Assembly (NCBI GenBank): GCA_000431315.1
Contig: HF989677.1
Location: 1-24,791 of the forward strand
From: Brachyspira sp. CAG:484
Lineage (GTDB): Bacteria > Cyanobacteriota > Vampirovibrionia > Gastranaerophilales > Gastranaerophilaceae
Direction of reading: 5' to 3'
DNA: 24,791 nt
Below are positions 13,949 to 21,355 of this stretch, one piece after another (the first letter of the stretch is position 1; each line of letters begins with the position of its first letter). Below the pieces are notes generated by a model, which did no database searches, had not been told where the DNA came from, and saw nothing but the letters and a program-made list of their open reading frames with translations. The position numbers and the translations under genes were made by a program.

Positions 13949-15247
13949 ATGCTTGTAATGGAAAATTTAAAAGAAATTAATGATGTCATAAAAAATATTG
14001 CAGGATTTATTCAAACCAATGAGTACGTCCACTCTGATTTTGAAGAATATATGAGAACTATCGGAGCTGCATCAGGTTCTGCAAATTTTCAATCTGCCTG
14101 TTTTACATATATATTTGAAAGAAAATTAGGCGAAACACGTAAAAGCATACTTGATTTATATTTAGAAAATACAAAAGGGCTTTCTGCTTCTTCTAAAAAA
14201 ATCGTTAAAGCATTAAAAAAATCTATTTCTTCCGTATTTGAAATCCATAAAATCGGCAAAAGCGGATTTAAGCTTTATAACATTATCAACGAAAAAGATT
14301 ACGAGGTTACTTCTCTTGTAAAAATGACAACCTTCCGCGGTATGGGGCCAGGACAGTATGTAGTAGCAAGGATTTTTTCTTATGAAAAAGAATACTACCT
14401 GCTCGAAGTTTCCGGCGTGTTATCTACGACAAGAAGAGATGATGTGTACCGTTTTGCAGTTGCAAAAATAATTCAAAACCCTGAGCTTGTATATCTTGAT
14501 AATCCTAAAAAAATGAAAGAATTAGATAAGGATGTTAAAGATTTGTATAAAAAATTCATTGATTATTTCGGTACAGATGAAGTTGTTACAACGAATAAAT
14601 ATGCAGATGATGTTATAGGATTATTTAATGACTTTGCCGAAGGTGAGGGGAAAGAAGATTTTCAGGATAAAATTCAACTGCCTGAAGTTTTCCAGTTCTT
14701 TACAGTTTCTGAATTTAACAATTCATATGACAACTTCCTTGAAAATTCGCTTGGAGGATTTTCTTCACATAAAGAAATTTATGATGTCGGAATTGTATAT
14801 GATGAAGAACTTGGTATGTATGCAGTACCATTCTGGGGAACTTTTAACAAAATTTTTGAAGTAAACAATCCTTCTGAAGTTCCTAACTATGATAAATGTA
14901 TCCAATATTTCTTAGGAAATGACAAGTTTTCAGCAAATCTGATAAAAAAAGTTGCGCTAAAACATGAAGATAACTTTATGCCTATAGTTAACGGGATTTA
15001 TAAAACCAACTATACACTTGATGAATTATTGCAAAAATATAAATCACACTATCTCGAACAAAAAATTTACTCATCAACAACTGTTTTATATAAATCACAG
15101 GCATTTTCAAGCACACTGGGTATAATTGAAGAACAGGAAGAACGTCCACAGCTTGATAATATAGACCTTTCAAAAATCGGACGTAATGATCCTTGCCCTT
15201 GCGGAAGCGGCAAAAAATTCAAAAAATGCTGCGGTGCAAATTTATAA
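13949..15247 (+). CDS. SEC-C motif protein of unknown function
   Basis: 432 residues, cytoplasmic, no signal peptide. The last 22 residues are a SEC-C zinc-binding motif, GRNDPCPCGSGKKFKKCCG, with Cys416, Cys418, Cys427 and Cys428. The long N-terminal part is charged, probably mixed alpha/beta, and is not recognised. SEC-C motifs occur at the end of SecA and on many unrelated proteins, where they bind zinc and often ribosomes or partner proteins. The start has GGGAG six bases upstream. It is transcribed alone and shares a terminator with ychF. A role in translation or protein quality control is only a guess. Confidence 0.8.
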   Translation: MLVMENLKEINDVIKNIAGFIQTNEYVHSDFEEYMRTIGAASGSANFQSACFTYIFERKLGETRKSILDLYLENTKGLSASSKKIVKALKKSISSVFEIHKIGKSGFKLYNIINEKDYEVTSLVKMTTFRGMGPGQYVVARIFSYEKEYYLLEVSGVLSTTRRDDVYRFAVAKIIQNPELVYLDNPKKMKELDKDVKDLYKKFIDYFGTDEVVTTNKYADDVIGLFNDFAEGEGKEDFQDKIQLPEVFQFFTVSEFNNSYDNFLENSLGGFSSHKEIYDVGIVYDEELGMYAVPFWGTFNKIFEVNNPSEVPNYDKCIQYFLGNDKFSANLIKKVALKHEDNFMPIVNGIYKTNYTLDELLQKYKSHYLEQKIYSSTTVLYKSQAFSSTLGIIEEQEERPQLDNIDLSKIGRNDPCPCGSGKKFKKCCGANL

Positions 15248-15254
15248 ATATTTA

Positions 15255-15290
15255 TAAAAAAAGAGGCTTTTAAAAAGCCTCTTTTTTTAT
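15255..15290. terminator. Bidirectional intrinsic terminator
   Basis: Stem AGAGGCTT (15262-15269) and AAGCCTCT (15275-15282), with an A run on the left and a T run on the right. It serves the SEC-C gene and the convergent ychF. Confidence 0.85.
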
Positions 15291-15308
15291 TATTTTAAAC
15301 TTTATATT

Positions 15309-16403
15309 TTATACAGCAAATCTGAAGTGAACAAGGTCCCCATCCTGAACAACATAATCTTTTCCTTCAAGACGTGTAACACCTTTATCTTTACAAGCTG
15401 CATATGAGCCGCAGGCTACAAAATCATCATAAGAAGTAATTTCAGCACGAATAAAGCCTTTTTCAAAGTCCGTATGAATTACACCGGCTGCCTGTGGAGC
15501 TTTTGTTCCCGCAACAATTGTCCAGGCACGCACTTCCTTTTCACCGGCTGTAATAAACGTCCTCAAATTCAACAAATGATAAACGGTTTTTATCATTCTG
15601 TCAATACCGCTATCATCTACGCCGAGTTCTTTCAAGTATTCTAAAGATTCAGGCCCTAATTCAGATAGTTCTTCTTCTATCTTGGCAGAAATTATTACCA
15701 TCTCCGCACTATGCGATTTTGCATATTCATTAACCTGTTCAGTATAATGGTTTCCGCTTTTTAAATCATATTCAGAAACATTAGCAGCATAAATCACAGG
15801 TTTTGTTGACATAAGGTTTAATTGTTTAACAAACGGAATTTCCTCTTCATCAAAGTGTTCTTTTACGTTAATAAAAGTTCCTTTATAAAGCAATTCCAAA
15901 AGTTTTTTCAATACTTTATCTTCAAGAACGGCATCTTTATCACCGCCTTTAGCCTGTTTTGCAATACGTGCCTGGCGTCTTTCTACAGAAGCCATATCAG
16001 CAAGAGCAAGCTCGGTATTAATAGTTTCAATATCATCTAAAGGGTTTACTTTGCCAGAAACGTGGATTGTATTAGGATCATCAAAACATCTTACCACCTG
16101 AATGATAGCATCAACTTCCCTGATATTATGCAAAAACTGGTTACCAAGACCTTCCCCCTTGCTTGCACCTTTAACTAGTCCGGCAATATCAACAAATTCA
16201 ATTGCGGTCGGAATAATTTCTTTTGTATTACAAAGCTTTGCAAGCACTTCAAGCCTCTCATCCGGCACACTTACGACACCGACATTCGGTTCTATTGTAC
16301 AAAACGGATAATTCGCGCTCTGAGCATTCTTTGCACTGGTTAAAGCATTAAACAAAGTTGATTTTCCAACATTCGGCAGTCCCACTATTCCTGTTCTTAA
16401 CAT
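15309..16403 (-). CDS. ychF: Ribosome-binding ATPase YchF (Obg family)
   Basis: 364 residues, the usual length. The P-loop is GLPNVGKST (8-16), then NYPFCTIEPNVG (31-42) and DIAGLVKGASKGEGLGN (72-88), typical of YchF/OLA1. A coiled-coil insertion follows, and the C-terminal TGS domain ends in VQDGDLVHFRF. YchF is a P-loop protein that prefers ATP, binds ribosomes and affects stress responses. AAAGGAT lies upstream of the ATG. It is transcribed alone. Confidence 0.97.
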   Translation of the reverse strand: MLRTGIVGLPNVGKSTLFNALTSAKNAQSANYPFCTIEPNVGVVSVPDERLEVLAKLCNTKEIIPTAIEFVDIAGLVKGASKGEGLGNQFLHNIREVDAIIQVVRCFDDPNTIHVSGKVNPLDDIETINTELALADMASVERRQARIAKQAKGGDKDAVLEDKVLKKLLELLYKGTFINVKEHFDEEEIPFVKQLNLMSTKPVIYAANVSEYDLKSGNHYTEQVNEYAKSHSAEMVIISAKIEEELSELGPESLEYLKELGVDDSGIDRMIKTVYHLLNLRTFITAGEKEVRAWTIVAGTKAPQAAGVIHTDFEKGFIRAEITSYDDFVACGSYAACKDKGVTRLEGKDYVVQDGDLVHFRFAV

Positions 16404-16467
16404 TTTGCTATCCTTTTAATTTAATAATACTTGAGCAAATTATATCACGAACAAACTTTTGCGTAAA

Positions 16468-17163
16468 CTACTTACATTTTGTTTTGCCGGAATAACTCAA
16501 ATCTTTACACCTTAAATAATCCTTATTACCATTTTCAAGCAGCCAATTTGTACAAAAATAACCGTAATTATTCAAACAACCTGTTTGGAAATTAGCTGTT
16601 CTGTCCTCGTCTGAAGCAGCCCATCCGCCTGGACGGATAGCCTTTGGTGCTTTAAAATAATAAAAATAAAAGAAATCATTTCCCAGCTGGTTTGGCTTTC
16701 TCCAACCATTTAAGTCAACATAAATTTGAAAAGCTGTATCGGGAAATCCCTGACTATTAAACATTATTAACGCACCGTCCGGAAGTAGGAAGCTAGAACG
16801 GAAACGTGCTGAATGCCAGACAGTATAATCCGTTCCTATTGTGGTTTTATATGTAACATTCGGCAAGCACGCAGATTGATCATCTTCACAGGTTTTTATT
16901 TCTTTAAAATATTTCTTATATCTATTCATTATCATTGTAGAATCATCCTGTGACTCAGTTGATAAATTCCACTCTGAAATAGACCCGTATTCTTGCTCTA
17001 TACTCATTGTTGCTTGTAAAAGTTGCGAATAAATCTTTTTAAGATGGGTATAGTCAGATTTATCCTGATATTTCTGGAACAAACCCGGATGTGTCATCGC
17101 CGCTACAATCCCGATAACACTTAGTGTTATTAAAACCTCTGATAATGTAAACCCATTTTTCAT
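16468..17163 (-). CDS. Prepilin-like protein 2 (type IV pilin N-terminus)
   Basis: 231 residues from the ATG at 17163. The leader MKNG is cleaved before FTLSEVLITLSVIGIVAAMTH, with Gly at -1 and Glu5 in the mature protein. The N-terminal block is the most divergent of the four here (SE for AE, SVIG for GIIG). The C-terminal third has YVDLNGWRKPNQLGNDFFYF, the signature shared with the others, then several Cys residues and a Lys/Cys tail. An in-frame ATG at 17187 would destroy the short leader; GGAGGA (17172-17167) places the start at 17163. It is divergent from an XRE gene over repeat-containing DNA. Probable role: minor pilin, pseudopilin or surface adhesin. Confidence 0.83.
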   Translation of the reverse strand: MKNGFTLSEVLITLSVIGIVAAMTHPGLFQKYQDKSDYTHLKKIYSQLLQATMSIEQEYGSISEWNLSTESQDDSTMIMNRYKKYFKEIKTCEDDQSACLPNVTYKTTIGTDYTVWHSARFRSSFLLPDGALIMFNSQGFPDTAFQIYVDLNGWRKPNQLGNDFFYFYYFKAPKAIRPGGWAASDEDRTANFQTGCLNNYGYFCTNWLLENGNKDYLRCKDLSYSGKTKCK

Positions 17164-17166
17164 TTG

Positions 17167-17172
17167 TCCTCC
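17167..17172 (-). promoter_or_regulatory. Ribosome-binding site that fixes the start of prepilin-like 2
   Basis: GGAGGA on the minus strand, three bases before the ATG at 17163. It overlaps an out-of-frame ATG that opens a four-codon reading frame ending across the true start (ATGA). Confidence 0.7.
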
Positions 17173-17190
17173 ATGATATTTTGCCAAGAA

Positions 17191-17230
17191 TTTATCATTC
17201 TTAATTATATTTTATCATGGTTGATTATAT
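17191..17230. repeat. Two 20-base tandem repeats between prepilin-like 2 and XRE 3
   Basis: TTTATCATTCTTAATTATAT (17191-17210) is followed directly by TTTATCATGGTTGATTATAT (17211-17230): 17 of 20 identical, period close to two helical turns. Each copy carries ATTATA, a -10-like hexamer on the minus strand. AAGAAT (17186-17191) and ATTCTT (17197-17202) also form an inverted repeat. It is a candidate operator for the adjacent XRE protein. Confidence 0.5.
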
Positions 17231-17302
17231 TTTTCAAGGTTTTTAGAATTGTAGCTTTGTTATTATTTAAAAAATTTAAGCTTATTATAAAAGTGAGGTT
17301 AT

Positions 17303-17617
17303 ATGAATATAAAAAAGAGCTTAGGAAGCAGAATAAAAGAATTGAGGAAACAACGAAATCTGTCGCAGGAGAAACTTGCAGAATTGGTTGACATATCTCA
17401 AAATGCCCTAAGTTATATTGAAACAGGCGATAATTTCTGCACGTCGGAAACTATTGAAAAACTTATTGCTGCTCTGGGAATTGATGCAGACGAACTTTTT
17501 GCTTTTGGACACCAAAAAGATAACGATACCCTTTTAACTGAAATAAATAAGATGCTAAAAAATACCCCGGAAAAAATTCCCGAGGTTTATAAAATTATTA
17601 AAGCTATCATTAATTAA
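17303..17617 (+). CDS. XRE-family HTH transcriptional regulator 3
   Basis: 104 residues. The N-terminal Cro/CI helix-turn-helix covers about residues 8-65: IKELRKQRNLSQEKLAELVD, ISQNALSYIETGDNFCTSET, then LIAALGIDADELF. The remaining ~35 residues are a helical tail (DTLLTEINKMLKNTPEKI, VYKIIKAIIN) that may dimerise. GAGG lies four bases before the ATG. It is divergent from prepilin-like 2 and ends two bases before the secA stop on the other strand. Probable target: the shared intergenic region. Confidence 0.87.
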   Translation: MNIKKSLGSRIKELRKQRNLSQEKLAELVDISQNALSYIETGDNFCTSETIEKLIAALGIDADELFAFGHQKDNDTLLTEINKMLKNTPEKIPEVYKIIKAIIN

Positions 17618-17619
17618 AC

Positions 17620-20259
17620 TTACGCCATATCTTCAGGCGAACCGTTAATTACCTGAATGCCAAACTTAGTTCTGAACAGATGTTTTACAGTATCACCCTG
17701 TATTTCAAACATCATTTTATTAAACAGGTCATAAGCTTCACGCTTATATTCAATCAAAGGATCCTTCTGCCCGTAAGCTCTTAGCCCGATACCTTCACGC
17801 AACATATCAATATTATGAAGATGGTCTATCCATTTGTTATCAACTACTCTTAGCAGAATATCTTTTTCAAGATTTCTTATGACATTTTGATCAGCAAACG
17901 GTTCTTGCGGAACAAAATTTTCATCATATTTTGAAACAACATCGTTATAAAATTCTATAACTTCCATCTCGTGTTCTCTATATGCCTGAAGAGCAAAGTC
18001 TTTTAATTTATTATACATTGCGTCAAATCTCAGGTTCTGAACATCAGTAACCTCAAAATGCGAAAGCTGCGGTATGATAGAGTGAAGTTCTTTAATCATT
18101 GTCTGCAAGTCTTCAAATACATACTCTTCAGGATTTTGTTCAGGTGCAATGTAGCTTCTAAGAAGTCTGTCTATTTCTTTTTCAATCATGTAATAAATAT
18201 CTTCACTAAGGTTTTTGCCAAAAAGCACCTTACGACGCTGTGCATAGAACTTTTCACGCTGAATATTCATCACATCATCATATTCAAGAACGCTTTTTCT
18301 TATATCAAAGTGATATGTTTCCACTTTTTTCTGGGCAGACTGAATCTGTCTTGTGATAAGCGGGTGTTCAATAGCAATATCCTCTTCAACATTCAGAGCA
18401 TTCATAAGACTTGTAATCTTATCACCGCCAAAAATTCTCATAAGGTTATCTTCAAGAGATAAGAAAAATCTTGTAGACCCCGGATCTCCCTGACGGGCAG
18501 CACGACCTCTTAACTGGTTATCAATACGGCGAGACTCGTGGCGCTCTGTACCGATTACGTGAAGCCCTCCGGCTTTTACAACTTTTTCATGTTCTTCTTC
18601 TGTAATCTTTTTCGCCGCAGCCATTGCAGCCTCTTTTTGGGTTTCGTAGTCCGGTGAGGTTTCCGGAGTTATACCTCTTCTTTCAAGTTCTTCTTTTGCC
18701 ATATATTCAGCATTACCGCCTAAAAGAATATCTGTTCCGCGGCCTGCCATATTTGTCGCAATTGTAACCGCACCAACTCTTCCTGCCTGTGCAATAATAT
18801 AGGCTTCTTTTTCATGGTGTTTGGCATTTAATACGTTATGCTTTATGCCTCTTCTTGTTAAAAGCGACGATACGTATTCAGACTTTTCAATACTGATAGT
18901 ACCAACAAGCACCGGTCTGCCTATTTTATTCTGGGCGATAATATCTTCTACTACAGCATCAAACTTTGCTTTTTCCGTTTTATAAATTACATCAGCATAG
19001 TTTATTCTTATATCCGGTTTATTAGTAGGAATAGTTGTAACTTCGAGATTATAAATTTTGCCGAATTCCGCTTCTTCAGTCATTGCAGTACCGGTCATAC
19101 CGGAAAGTTTTGGATAAAGCCTGAAAAGATTTTGGAATGTGATACTTGCAAGGGTTTGGGTTTCATCCTGAATTTTAACCCCTTCTTTTGCTTCGATTGC
19201 CTGATGAAGCCCGTCTGACCAGCGCCGGCCTTCCATTAAACGTCCGGTAAATTCATCAACAATCATTACTTCATTATTACGTACAACGTAATCAGTATCT
19301 TTGACAAAGAGTTCCTTTGCCTTCAGTGCCTGCAAAAGGTGATGGGCATACTGGGTGTTTATGTCAAACAAATCTTTTATTTGCAGAAGCTCCTGAGCCC
19401 TGTCAATACCATCTTCGGTTAAGATAATATTTTTATTCTTTTCGTCAACCTCATAATCTTTGTCTTTTTGTAACTTAGGAGCAATTTGTGCCATAAGCTG
19501 GTAAGTTTCAGCAGACTTTTCAAGACGTCCGCTTATAATGAGAGGAGTTCTGGCTTCATCAATAAGAATACTGTCAACCTCATCGATTATTGCATAGTTA
19601 TAAGGACGCTGAACAAGCATATCCGGACTTTGAGCCATATTATCACGCAGGTAATCAAAACCAAATTCGTTATTTGTACCGTATGTAATATCACAATCAT
19701 AGGCGGCTTTTTTAGCTGCAAAGTCATCCATTGTTCTTCCGCCGGAAAGGATTACGCCCACAGACAAACCTAAGAATTTATAAATCTTACCCATCCACTC
19801 GCTGTCGCGTTTTGCAAGGTAATCGTTTACGGTAATTACGTGAACGCCTTTTCCGGTAAGAGCGTTTAAGTATGCCGGAAGTGTTGCCACAAGAGTTTTA
19901 CCTTCACCGGTTCTCATCTCAGCGATATGACCGTTATGAAGGAAGTATCCGCCTATTAGCTGAACGTCAAAATGACGCATATTTAACACTCTTTTACCGG
20001 CTTCTCTCACTGTTGCAAAGGCTTCAGGAAGAATTTTATCAAGAGCTTCCTTTTCAAGTTTTCTGTCTGCATTAAAGTCTTTTGATGTAGGGCGTTTTGC
20101 AAGAATTTCCTTAAACTCGGCTGTTTTTGCTTTCAGCTCGTCATCGGTCAGTGCCGCAAACTGGGGCTCTAAAGCATTAATATGATCAATTATCCCCATT
20201 ATACTTTTAACTTTTTTTTCGTTAGGATCGCCCAACAGCTTCAATAAAAAACTTATCAT
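17620..20259 (-). CDS. secA: Protein translocase motor SecA
   Basis: 879 residues. Walker A is MRTGEGKT (115-122). DEVDSILIDEARTPLI is the Walker B region and pre-protein-binding start. TNMAGRGTDILLGG and LRGRAARQGDPGSTRFFLS mark the second nucleotide-binding domain, and the helical wing and scaffold follow. SecA drives pre-proteins through SecYEG with ATP. The protein ends at NGSPEDMA without the Cys-rich SecB/zinc-binding tail found in many SecAs. The start has GAGAGGAAA upstream. It is transcribed alone, from a weak-looking promoter. Confidence 0.97.
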   Translation of the reverse strand: MISFLLKLLGDPNEKKVKSIMGIIDHINALEPQFAALTDDELKAKTAEFKEILAKRPTSKDFNADRKLEKEALDKILPEAFATVREAGKRVLNMRHFDVQLIGGYFLHNGHIAEMRTGEGKTLVATLPAYLNALTGKGVHVITVNDYLAKRDSEWMGKIYKFLGLSVGVILSGGRTMDDFAAKKAAYDCDITYGTNNEFGFDYLRDNMAQSPDMLVQRPYNYAIIDEVDSILIDEARTPLIISGRLEKSAETYQLMAQIAPKLQKDKDYEVDEKNKNIILTEDGIDRAQELLQIKDLFDINTQYAHHLLQALKAKELFVKDTDYVVRNNEVMIVDEFTGRLMEGRRWSDGLHQAIEAKEGVKIQDETQTLASITFQNLFRLYPKLSGMTGTAMTEEAEFGKIYNLEVTTIPTNKPDIRINYADVIYKTEKAKFDAVVEDIIAQNKIGRPVLVGTISIEKSEYVSSLLTRRGIKHNVLNAKHHEKEAYIIAQAGRVGAVTIATNMAGRGTDILLGGNAEYMAKEELERRGITPETSPDYETQKEAAMAAAKKITEEEHEKVVKAGGLHVIGTERHESRRIDNQLRGRAARQGDPGSTRFFLSLEDNLMRIFGGDKITSLMNALNVEEDIAIEHPLITRQIQSAQKKVETYHFDIRKSVLEYDDVMNIQREKFYAQRRKVLFGKNLSEDIYYMIEKEIDRLLRSYIAPEQNPEEYVFEDLQTMIKELHSIIPQLSHFEVTDVQNLRFDAMYNKLKDFALQAYREHEMEVIEFYNDVVSKYDENFVPQEPFADQNVIRNLEKDILLRVVDNKWIDHLHNIDMLREGIGLRAYGQKDPLIEYKREAYDLFNKMMFEIQGDTVKHLFRTKFGIQVINGSPEDMA

Positions 20260-20352
20260 TATTAAAATTTCCTCTCCAAATTTGGTGTCTTATGCACTAA
20301 TTCTAGCATGGACATAGAAATTTTTACAGAAACTTAAGGAAAAAATAATATT

Positions 20353-21045
20353 TTACCATGGATAATCGTCTAATATTTCCCATCCGTCAGTCATAATTAA
20401 CGCTGCGCACCAGATACCTTTATTAGCATTGTTACAGGAGTAGTCATGACCTGTTTTTATTTTATTTCTGTCGTAATCATTAAAACAGCCTCCGCCACGA
20501 CCTGCATCAGAAAATCCATACGGTACAAGAGATTTTTCTGTCTTTGATATACTGAAAACAAACACATCTTTCCCAAGCTGATTTGGATTTTTTTGTCCGT
20601 TTACATCGATAGTCACAGCCTTATATACAGTCTGTCCCGGATGGCTCATCACACCCAATACCACACCATTTGACAAATATGAATAATAAGAATCACCCTG
20701 AGTACACCAGACTTCTCCGGTACATTTTGTACCATTTAGGTTTTTATATACCATATATTTTTTAAACTCTCTATTGGGAATTTCTTTAACTTTTTTCAAA
20801 TACGGTTTTATATATCTATAATAAAAATCTTCACCAGACAAGGTATAATCCCAGTATTCCATAGACCCGTTATCGAGTTCCGACATCTTCAAAAGCTGAG
20901 AAATCTCTGTATACGCTTTCTTCAATTGTGTCACCGTCTGCTTTTTCTGATATTTTCCTATTAATGTCGGCAGTGTCATTGCTGCAACTATTCCGATAAT
21001 TCCGAGCGTTATTAAAACTTCCGCCAGCGTAAATGCTTTTTTCAT
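20353..21045 (-). CDS. Prepilin-like protein 3 (type IV pilin N-terminus)
   Basis: 230 residues from the ATG at 21045. Leader MKKA, then FTLAEVLITLGIIGIVAAMT, with Glu5 and Ala at -1. The middle has a short Cys pair (CTGEVWC). TIDVNGQKNPNQLGKDVFVF is the shared C-terminal signature, followed by a Gly/Cys stretch and LIMTDGWEI, as in prepilin-like 1. The in-frame ATG at 21057 overlaps the ribosome-binding site, so the lower ATG is chosen. It is divergent from XRE 2, with a 6-4-6 inverted repeat between them. Likely a minor pilin or pseudopilin-type surface protein. Confidence 0.85.
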   Translation of the reverse strand: MKKAFTLAEVLITLGIIGIVAAMTLPTLIGKYQKKQTVTQLKKAYTEISQLLKMSELDNGSMEYWDYTLSGEDFYYRYIKPYLKKVKEIPNREFKKYMVYKNLNGTKCTGEVWCTQGDSYYSYLSNGVVLGVMSHPGQTVYKAVTIDVNGQKNPNQLGKDVFVFSISKTEKSLVPYGFSDAGRGGGCFNDYDRNKIKTGHDYSCNNANKGIWCAALIMTDGWEILDDYPW

Positions 21046-21049
21046 AGGT

Positions 21050-21055
21050 TCCTCC
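21050..21055 (-). promoter_or_regulatory. Ribosome-binding site that fixes the start of prepilin-like 3
   Basis: GGAGGA on the minus strand, four bases before the ATG at 21045. It begins inside the upstream in-frame ATG (21057-21055), which is therefore unlikely to be used. Confidence 0.75.
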
Positions 21056-21060
21056 ATAGT

Positions 21061-21076
21061 ATTACATACGTGTAAT
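21061..21076. promoter_or_regulatory. Inverted repeat, operator candidate for XRE 2
   Basis: ATTACA-TACG-TGTAAT has six-base perfect arms and a four-base spacer. The half-site ATTACA recurs at 21101-21106, exactly 40 bases on, inside ATTACATGTA next to the XRE start codon. This fits two bound dimers controlling both divergent genes. Confidence 0.5.
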
Positions 21077-21096
21077 GGATAATTATATTATGTCAC

Positions 21097-21102
21097 TATA
21101 AT
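21097..21102 (+). promoter_or_regulatory. -10 element of XRE 2, leaderless arrangement
   Basis: TATAAT ends seven bases before the ATG at 21110. No Shine-Dalgarno sequence is present and no strong -35 is seen. Confidence 0.45.
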
Positions 21103-21109
21103 TACATGT

Positions 21110-21355
21110 ATGCAACAGCAAAATGAAGAATTGTTACATTTATTCGGGGAACACATCAGGAAACTGCGTATTCAAAAAAAGATGTCGCTTAATGAATTTG
21201 CTTTCAAAAGCCTGCTGTTAACTTCTGCAACTCAAAGCCGCATTGAAAACGGACTGGTTGATCTAAAATTCTCAACGCTTATTAAAATAGCAAATGCGTT
21301 AAACATTTCGCCAAGCGAATTATTAGATAACTTTGATTTTAAATTTAAGATTTAA
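21110..21355 (+). CDS. XRE-family HTH transcriptional regulator 2
   Basis: 81 residues, essentially one Cro/CI helix-turn-helix domain: IRKLRIQKKMSLNEFAFKSL, SATQSRIENGLVDLKFSTLI, then IANALNISPSELLDNF. No other domain is present. The ATG lacks a ribosome-binding site and follows a TATAAT by seven bases, so the mRNA is probably leaderless. It is divergent from prepilin-like 3 and ends in a four-base tail-to-tail overlap with the U32 gene. By position it likely controls the pilin-like gene and itself. Confidence 0.86.
   Translation: MQQQNEELLHLFGEHIRKLRIQKKMSLNEFAFKSLLLTSATQSRIENGLVDLKFSTLIKIANALNISPSELLDNFDFKFKI

Noticed and set aside
16468..21355. Genomic island or prophage carrying the XRE and prepilin-like genes
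   Set aside because: secA lies between them, and there is no integrase, transposase, attachment repeat or tRNA. The genes look like dispersed accessory genes of the same lineage.
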